A stretch of 64,000 bases of DNA. It comes from Galerina marginata (taxonomy: Eukaryota; Basidiomycota; Agaricomycetes; Agaricales; Galerinaceae). Made by a program: the position numbers and the translations under genes. How positions within the stretch are numbered: position 1 is the first letter of the stretch; every line of letters begins with the position of its first letter. Location of the stretch: assembly GCA_023014335.1 (NCBI GenBank), contig JAECYW010000005.1:310001-374000 (forward strand). Direction: 5' to 3'. The notes below the pieces were generated by a model, which was not told the origin of the DNA, ran no database searches, and saw only the letters and a list, made by a program, of their open reading frames with translations. Shown here piece by piece: positions 57,760-64,000 of the stretch.

Positions 57760-59683
57760 GAGGGGCCAAGGGAAATTCGCGTGGCAGCTTGCGTGCTTGC
57801 GCATGGCTTGCGCAAGTCCTTTTATGCGCAAGTCAGCGCAACTTCTCACACTTTCCAGATCCACACATTCTAGTTAGATTTAGTTGTATTCTACCTTATT
57901 CTACCTTTGTTGTAGATCGGCTAAGTGTATACACATGGTCACTGCGACTGTTTTGCCACAACATCACACGTGGCAAAGTGCTTAAGCTAATTTGTATCAT
58001 AGCTCCCTCCCCGTGGACCAGTATTATATAAAACTTGCTATACATGTAGTATATATCCGTGCAATATTATATACCAAAAATTATGACCGTCGGATGGCAT
58101 TGAAAGTGGTAATACCAACTTCCGCGCTGGTTGTCTGCCAAAATTATGCTGTTCCCCACGACTTACTCCTGCCGTCGTGCTCAAAGAATCTTGCGCAGAA
58201 ATGGCAGCAGCTCTTTTGAGATAGAAGTTTAGAGAGGAAGTTGTTAGTGTTTGTATACTCTATAGCGAAAAACTATTCTCAACACGTTGAACAAAGAAAT
58301 GAATGAATTTTAAGGCATTTGGTCGGTGGTTAGGTATAAAAATGAAACCCTGACATGTCGAGTTCAATAAATGCTCATATAGGTCGCTACCAGTGAAATC
58401 ATTTTTCGACAGCTCAAGTATGCGCAAATCTCGTTCCCAGTTTGCGCAAGCGCACTTGAACCATGCGCAAGACCTGCGCAAGTGCACTCAAGGCTTGCGC
58501 AGGTGCACTCAAGGTCTGCGCAGGTGCACTCAAGGCTTGCGCGAGCATGCGCAAGGTCTGCGCAACTGCACGCAACTGCACGCGAATGCACACGACTGCA
58601 CTCAATGTCGGCGCGACCATGCTTTTGGCCTGCGCAACAGCGGATCAGTCGGCTGCCATTACCATATTGCTCTCGATCGAGTGTTTGAAATTATGATCGG
58701 TGTGGGTATCTATCCACTCTAGCACAGCATCTTTGAAATTATTGGTGAGGCCACCATTTTTTTTTCGTCCTCCTCGCAATTTGTGCCCGTCTAAAGAAAA
58801 TAGTACAGAAACACTTAAAGCGCGAATGTGATCATTACAAAAGCTTCTGAAATAGATCACTATTTATCCGCCCAGAATTCCTGATCGCATCGATTTGGTG
58901 ACATGGATGTACGATGACAGCGGCATGATTAAGTTCAAAAAGTGCCTTCCCATTGGAAAGGATAATGCAGAACAATGTCAGTGGCATGAGCGCTTACCCC
59001 CCAGTGAGACACGCCTCGTGTGGGATCAAGCAGAATTGAGTGATATTGATTCACTTGATCACACTCGATATCATCAGAAAAAATGAGAATTACTCGATAA
59101 TTTCGCGAGTGAGCCGGTAGAGTCGTGTGATAACGAGTAAATTAGTGCACGATCTATTCCACTCGAACTGACTCTATTCCGTCAAGCATACTTAGACCCC
59201 TCATCGGGTGCCCTCCAGAGCGGTCGAGCAAGGTAGATCCCAATGCTGCTCAAACCGCACAATCAACAGAGAGAAAGCGGGCCAAAGTCAAATAACATAC
59301 CTTTTAGTTTAGTAGATGCTGTGGGCGCGGAGAATATTCCTTGAATTTGGTGGAAAGGTATATACAGACTGTTGTAAGAATTGAGTCTGCGAGAGATGCC
59401 TTGTAGACGTACCCATCTACCCAGTACCCATCTACCCAGTATCCGCTGTTGTGCTCGCTGGCTGTCGGCTAGAAGGAAAGTGAGATAGTTGCTTACAATT
59501 ATTAGAGCCTATACGATGGAGAGAATGTGATAAGACATCAATAGGACACAAGGATAATTTGACCACGCCGTCAGCGCTAGGTGCTACTCGAACTTGCGCA
59601 GGTCTGCGTTAATGCCTGGGAATATTTGCGCAACACTTGCGCGAGTCTGCGCAAGCACGCAAGCTGCCACGCAAATTTTCCAT
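57760..59683. mobile_element. non-autonomous hAT-like element, 1.92 kb, with GCGCAAG repeats
   Basis: Inverted ends share AATTYGCGTGGCAGCTTGCG and continue TGCTTGCGCA (about 57774-57805 and 59640-59677). The direct repeat CTTTATT flanks the element (57753-57759 and 59684-59690). In unit A the equivalent text AATCTACAATATTTACAGTAC (51886-51906) is uninterrupted, giving an empty site. The motif TGCGCAAG/CTTGCGCA is clustered at both ends and in the centre (58430-58640), where GCGCAGGTGCACTCAAGGCT-like units repeat in tandem. A plus-strand stretch at 58865-59085 reads IDLVTWMYDDSGMIKFKKCL and may be a captured gene fragment. No transposase. Confidence 0.7.
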
Positions 59684-60424
59684 CTTTATTTACAGTACTC
59701 TTCGTACGCTCATTAGGAAGAGAAATATGGAGATTGGAATCCGGGAAAAGCTGAGCTGCCCAGAAGATACCCGAGTAAGACCAATTCCTCAGCGGGTGGC
59801 GGGCCGAAACGAAATGCAGGCTTTCGAGCTTTTGAATATTTAGTTTTACTCGTCACTTCTGCGATGTATGTGCCCCAAAAAAGTCCTCTAACGACGACAC
59901 CTAGATCTCTGGGCTAGGTATATTCTTCATCAGTCTTGGGATCTGGACAAATGGCGACTCTCACCGGCACCACTCAGCGCACGAATGACGTTGGACAAGC
60001 GAGTCGGCCCACCACACCTAGCTGGTGCAAGGTAAGCCCACAAAAAACTTTTATATGAACAAACACACTCACCAATAAGCCGTTTTCATCTTCTGCACGG
60101 CCTTCTTGGCTGTGTAAGCTGCGCCTACGCTGTTGGCGTCTCCAAGTTTTGGACATTAAGTGTCTATTAAGTCTCTTACTTGGTTTGTAGTGCAAGTGTA
60201 ACGTTGGTGGTCTGATGACGGCCGAAAATATGGCCCAGAAGCTGCCACGGTACAGCGCACAGTTTTCGTATGAATTGGTAGGCTATGCCCCAATTCATGA
60301 ACTGACACACATAAACGATTTCATCAGTTCTGCCTCGAGGCAGCCACGCACCGTGCCGTATTTTTCGAATAAAAACTCGGATGGCCCATGCTATCCATGT
60401 CCAGCCAACTTATTCCCTTTCGTT
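59684..60424. repeat. end of unit B array and upstream region of membrane gene copy 2
   Basis: Matches 51905-52782 with scattered differences. In this copy the frame upstream of the membrane gene is open from 60215 (TTA where unit A has TGA at 52768), so an N-terminal extension of 70 residues is theoretically possible here only. Confidence 0.6.
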
Positions 60425-62105
60425 ATGTTTTTAGTCTTCTATCTTCTATACGCCTTTTCCAATGCGGCCGCCGTTCCAATCACAACCAGCCTACCACGAG
60501 AAATCTATCAACATCCTGGGCTCGAAAATGAATGCGTCTGTCCACGCTCGGTCTCGGATATCGTTTGGAGCTGTATAACAACGATCGTCGCGTGTTCTTG
60601 GGTGTCGATTCATCCCAACATCCCCGAAAAAGGCATTCCATGGTGGCGAAATGTTCTTCGACGTTGCGAGTTGATGTTTTGGGCCATCATTGCCCCAGAG
60701 TTTATCGTGTTCTGGGCTATGAGACAACGGATCGGAGCTGGGTTCGTTGAAAGAAAATATAAAAGTCAGTATTCGACTTCACTGAGATTAGACAAAGACT
60801 AACTTCTTGGCGTAGAGGAAGGATGGACGAAAACCCACGGGCACTTCCTTCAAATGGGTGGATTCATCTTGCACGACGAGAAAGGCGCCATAGGGGTTCT
60901 TTCGGAAGAGCGACTTGAAGAGCTACTGCAGAAAAAAGCTATAGACCTGCCCTCCATCACAGAAGACGAAATCCAAGATCGTAGCAAAGGCGATAGTCTC
61001 TCCAAGGCCGTTGTTATTATCCAAACGACATGGTTTATCACTCAAGGTGTCGCTCGCCTAGCAACAGGTCTTCTAATTACAGAGCTCGAACTCGTAACGT
61101 TAGCTCTAGGGGCATTGAATGGAGTCATATATTTCGCTTGGTGGAATAAACCCCTCAACGTTCAGTCAACAGTTCCGGTGCTTCTTACATCGAGAAACGC
61201 AGAGCACCATGAATCCGCCTCAAACGGTTCGAAACAATGATTTCCCTTCCGAGATGTCGCTAATTTATTTTTCTCCCTCAATAGGCCCTCCTTCCTTGAA
61301 GGCACCAGAGCAACATAAAGACGAAAATGACTCGTCGCACAACCCAACTTTTGGCGTCCGACTTTGGAAAGCCCTCGTTAATTTATTGCATTTTTTTTCG
61401 GCCGCCATTGCGGTGGTTCCCAATCGAGCAGCCAGCATCATCCACTGGGCGCAAAAACGATTTTTCGGAGGTGAAAAATACGATTCTCATCTATTAAAAA
61501 ATTATGACTGATTGAATTCCATAAATGTATTACCATATGGAGTACCGAAAAAATATATGGAGTACCGTCGGTACTCCATAAGGTAATGTATTTTTGAGTT
61601 TCAAACAGTCATAATTTTCTAATGAATGAGAATCATATTTTTAGAGTTCGAAAAGCACCTTTTGCGCGTAGTGATCGCCACTAGTGGTGTGGACGGGCGT
61701 AAAACCTCTGTTAAGACATTCTATGCCCTGGGCGATATAGATGAGGTGCATGGCCTCGCAACCTTTCTCTCATTCATCGGCTGCCTGTTTGGAGGGATCC
61801 ATTTGGCTGGCTGGAACCTATTCTACCCATCCACCAGTGAGGCAACCATATGGCGTGTCTCTTCATCAACCATTACTATCATACCCTGGATCTCTACGCT
61901 TTTGTTTTCCTTTAGTGCAGACTTATCCTGGCATATAAGGACTGACAAAGCCGTCATTATCTATGGCGCCATACTGACTGTTATCACCTTTATGTATGTT
62001 CCTGCGCGACTTTTACTTTTTGTGGAGGCGATCATATCTCTCAGAGATCTTCCACCGGATGCATTAGAAGTAGTTTCATGGACATTGCTCATACCACACG
62101 TTTGA
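60425..62105 (+). CDS. multi-spanning membrane protein, unit B copy, 465 aa, with MITE-derived intron
   Basis: Exons 60425-60764, 60816-61226, 61285-61470 and 61645-62105 join in phase. The first exon has the same length (340 nt) as in unit A, and introns 1 and 2 are at the same places. Protein signatures equal those of the gene at 52783 (MFLVFYLLYAFSNAAAVP start, EIQDRSKGDSLSKAVV, SWTLLIPHV end). It differs by a 219-bp hairpin insertion in the third coding block. The inserted sequence contains in-frame stops, but removing 61471-61644 (GTGAAA...TTTTTAG) restores the frame and leaves 18 extra codons relative to unit A, partly coding from the MITE ends. If that intron is not spliced, the protein would end after about 326 residues. 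Function unknown. Confidence 0.7.
61449..61667. mobile_element. hairpin MITE, 219 bp, inside membrane gene copy 2
   Basis: Nearly full-length palindrome. The left arm GCGCAAAAACGATTTTTCGG...GATTCTCAT...AAATTATGACTG...TATGGAGTACCG is mirrored by the right arm ending CCTTTTGCGC. The loop lies near 61545-61565. It is absent from the unit A gene, where INTSDVDEH replaces it. Imperfect CCACTGGG/CCACTAGT flanks hint at a target duplication of about 8 bp, not certain. Confidence 0.75.
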
Positions 62106-62425
62106 TTCAATGACATGTCAGGTTTCGAGTGTACTTTCTGTACTCTGAGCTCTCTGAGTCCTGCATAATATCATAGACGCCAGCAATGTAATTAGTGATT
62201 AGCATAGCTTAGATAGACACTCATAAAGTAAACGGTGCTTAGTCCGAGCTTGAAATCTGTAGTTCAAAATTAAATCCATTTTCAACAAACGCGACACATG
62301 TACAAGACAACTTGCCGTGCGGGCTAACGGAAGAGTACTCGGGCACTAATCTGAGGCTTTTAAACTTACAATATTATTTTATTCATTAGCCAGAGTCCGC
62401 CTATCCCTCGTCATCAGCACTTGAT
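62106..62425. other. intergenic between unit B and unit C
   Basis: No recognised content. Unlike the A/B junction, the GGTTGCAGTTGGG repeat and the HDDT fragment are missing here. Confidence 0.4.
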
Positions 62426-62429
62426 CAGC

Positions 62430-62690
62430 ACCAAGATCAGCGGCAGGTATCAATGCATCCACTCTGTACGGTCTCGGCGCTATCATCGGGTAACCGCGGC
62501 GGCGATTCGATCTGGTTCTCATACAGGCTTGGGCTGGCTGAGGGTGTTATATCGCGCCGTTTGCAGACGCAGGTCGGGGAAAGGCGGGAGAGGTGGGGGT
62601 GCGGCCAAAGATGGGTTAGGGTTCAGATTGTGATTCGGGTGGGTGTTCGTCGTTTCGTATGGACGGGGTGGGACGGGGGGTGCAGACATG
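62430..62690 (-). pseudogene. SKT5-like exon 1 copy of unit C
   Basis: Minus-strand ATG at 62689 reads MSAPPVPPRPYETTNTHPNH, almost identical to the intact gene, followed by NPNPS and the RLQT segment. A frameshift and loss of the PSPYE region then interrupt it; 62450-62490 retains the ending (MIAPRPYRVD). No exon 2 follows. Confidence 0.78.
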
Positions 62691-62699
62691 GCGATGGTG

Positions 62700-64000
62700 A
62701 GGAGAGAAGAGAGGGAAGGAGGGTAGATACAGGCTGGATAGCCTTCGATGGGGCTTTGGCATTGCTCATCGTGAGATGATTTCTTTTTCCATTAGGTAAT
62801 GCACAGCCACGTTTTGTCTTTCCGACTCCCGCTTTCACATCTGGTTCAGCGATTACCACCACCATCGACATCGATGGTTTCTTCTTGAACGAAGACTTTG
62901 ACTCAAATCTTGCTGGCTTTATTCCGATACTCGTTTTCTTCGACCTGCTTTGTGCTGAGACTGTAAAATCGGTGCCAAGGACCCAGGTGCCCCAGCCACC
63001 TCGACGTAGTGCCTCCGCAGCCGTCCTGCCCATATCTTGTCAATTTCACCTTCCTCCTCTCCTTATGCTGAGATTCTTGCACCTAACCTTCCCCCCAGCT
63101 CTGAAGCCGCGCCTCCAAAGTCTAGAGCCTGGGATCATGTCCTAAAACACCCTCGACGCAGGTCTTAAGTCTTGCTTACCCACCCCCCCTCGCTGCTCTC
63201 CTGCTCTCTTCGCATGTTCACCTAGGAAGCCAGTATGGGTATGGTGGTCTGATCAAAGAGACCCTGGTCGAGGGTGCACTAGTGGACCAATTCCGGTGGG
63301 AGGGTGATATAGTACGAAACCAATTCGAAACGCTGCTCTTAGAGCTTGAGTATGGACCCTCAATGGACCCTCCAAGATGAAATCCGCAACATATGCGGTG
63401 CCTAGGCAGCTACGCGGCCGCCAGCGTGTCAACTTCATCGTCGCCTCTTCCATGTAAAGCTGCTTGGCTCTCCGACAAATAAACTGTCAACATCCTCGTC
63501 TTGCCGACTTGTCCTCCCGTCCCCCTCGCTGCCCTTGATTCAACCGCCAAGTCCCAGATCACCCTCTGTGCAGGTCCTGTGTCTCGCTTACCCTCCCTCA
63601 CTCCTGCTCACTTCGTATTCTCATCGCGCAGAGCAGTATTGGGATGTTTATCTCTGAGATATGAGCCGAGGGTGTCTGAGTGAGATTAATTCTCAGTATA
63701 ACGGGTGGATACGAAATCGTAACAATTCGGAAACAAAACGCTGCCGTTTGCGGTTGATCGGAGGATTCCCGGATCTTCACGTTAAACCGCCAGTTCCAGA
63801 TCCTGGTCCAGGTCCTCGGCGCAGAATCTACGTCTTAGACTCATGCACCCACCCCCACCGCTGCTCTCTTCGTATTCTCATCGAGCAGAGCGGTATGGGG
63901 ATGTGAACATTGCAAAACCCATTCTGCGCCGAGTGCCGAAGCAAAGCGGTACTAGGATGGTTTTCCAGGAACAACAAGAAATCCCCAGGTGTGACCTATT
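62700..64000 (+). repeat. repeat-module array of unit C, runs off the window
   Basis: Type III region 62735-63060, then type I modules with left/right cores at 63149/63266, 63568/63664 and 63818/63923. The order is as in units A and B, so a third membrane-protein gene copy may lie beyond the right edge. Confidence 0.7.

Noticed and set aside
58430..58640. CRISPR-like spaced repeats (GCGCAGGTGCACTCAAGG units)
   Set aside because: Units are contiguous and variable without unique spacers, and they lie inside a eukaryotic DNA transposon.

Overview
The window looks like a gene-poor, repeat-rich stretch of a basidiomycete genome, probably an agaricomycete. The evidence is short GT-AG introns of about 50-70 nt with CTAAC/CTAAT branch sites, and protein families typical of that group: an SKT5/CHS4-type chitin synthase activator ending in a CaaX box, a secreted ricin-B lectin, single-pass membrane proteins with a sugar-binding-like ectodomain, and a multi-spanning membrane family common in mushrooms. 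All gene models were spliced by eye and checked for reading-frame consistency; none has transcript support.

Layout. 1-3.6 kb: the 3' end of a DHA2-type MFS transporter and a small LamG-like protein. 3.9-8.6 kb: an internally deleted SKT5 pseudogene and its flank, carrying two non-autonomous DNA transposons; a second copy of this segment without the transposons lies at 26.1-28.0 kb. 10.27-15.48 kb: a complete P-superfamily transposon with perfect 137-bp inverted repeats, an 8-bp target duplication and a four-exon, 1522-residue transposase whose frame is open throughout. 15.5-18.3 kb and 28.2-34.5 kb: repeat arrays in inverted orientation. 19.5-21.0 kb (+) and 35.9-36.9 kb (-): two copies of an unrecognised helical-protein gene. 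21.7-25.8 kb: a tandem pair of single-pass membrane protein genes. 38.1-39.1 kb: a secreted lectin. 42.1-46.1 kb: the intact SKT5-like gene.

45.8 kb to the right edge is a tandem segmental duplication. Each unit holds the 5' end of the SKT5-like gene, an array of degenerate repeat modules and one copy of a membrane-protein gene. Unit A covers about 45.8-54.2 kb and unit B about 55.2-62.1 kb; unit C starts at about 62.4 kb and leaves the window. At 18.1, 30.8 and 34.6 kb the same SKT5 5' end and modules occur in the opposite orientation.

The most notable items are: the complete P-like element; a 219-bp hairpin MITE in the unit B membrane gene, most of which can be read as an in-frame intron absent from unit A; the arrays, whose core modules are bounded by ACCCTCGGCGCA ... 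TGCGCCGAGGGT inverted repeats; and five further hAT-like or CACTA-like elements, four of them with visible target duplications and three with paralogous empty sites. No rRNA, tRNA or CRISPR array was seen.
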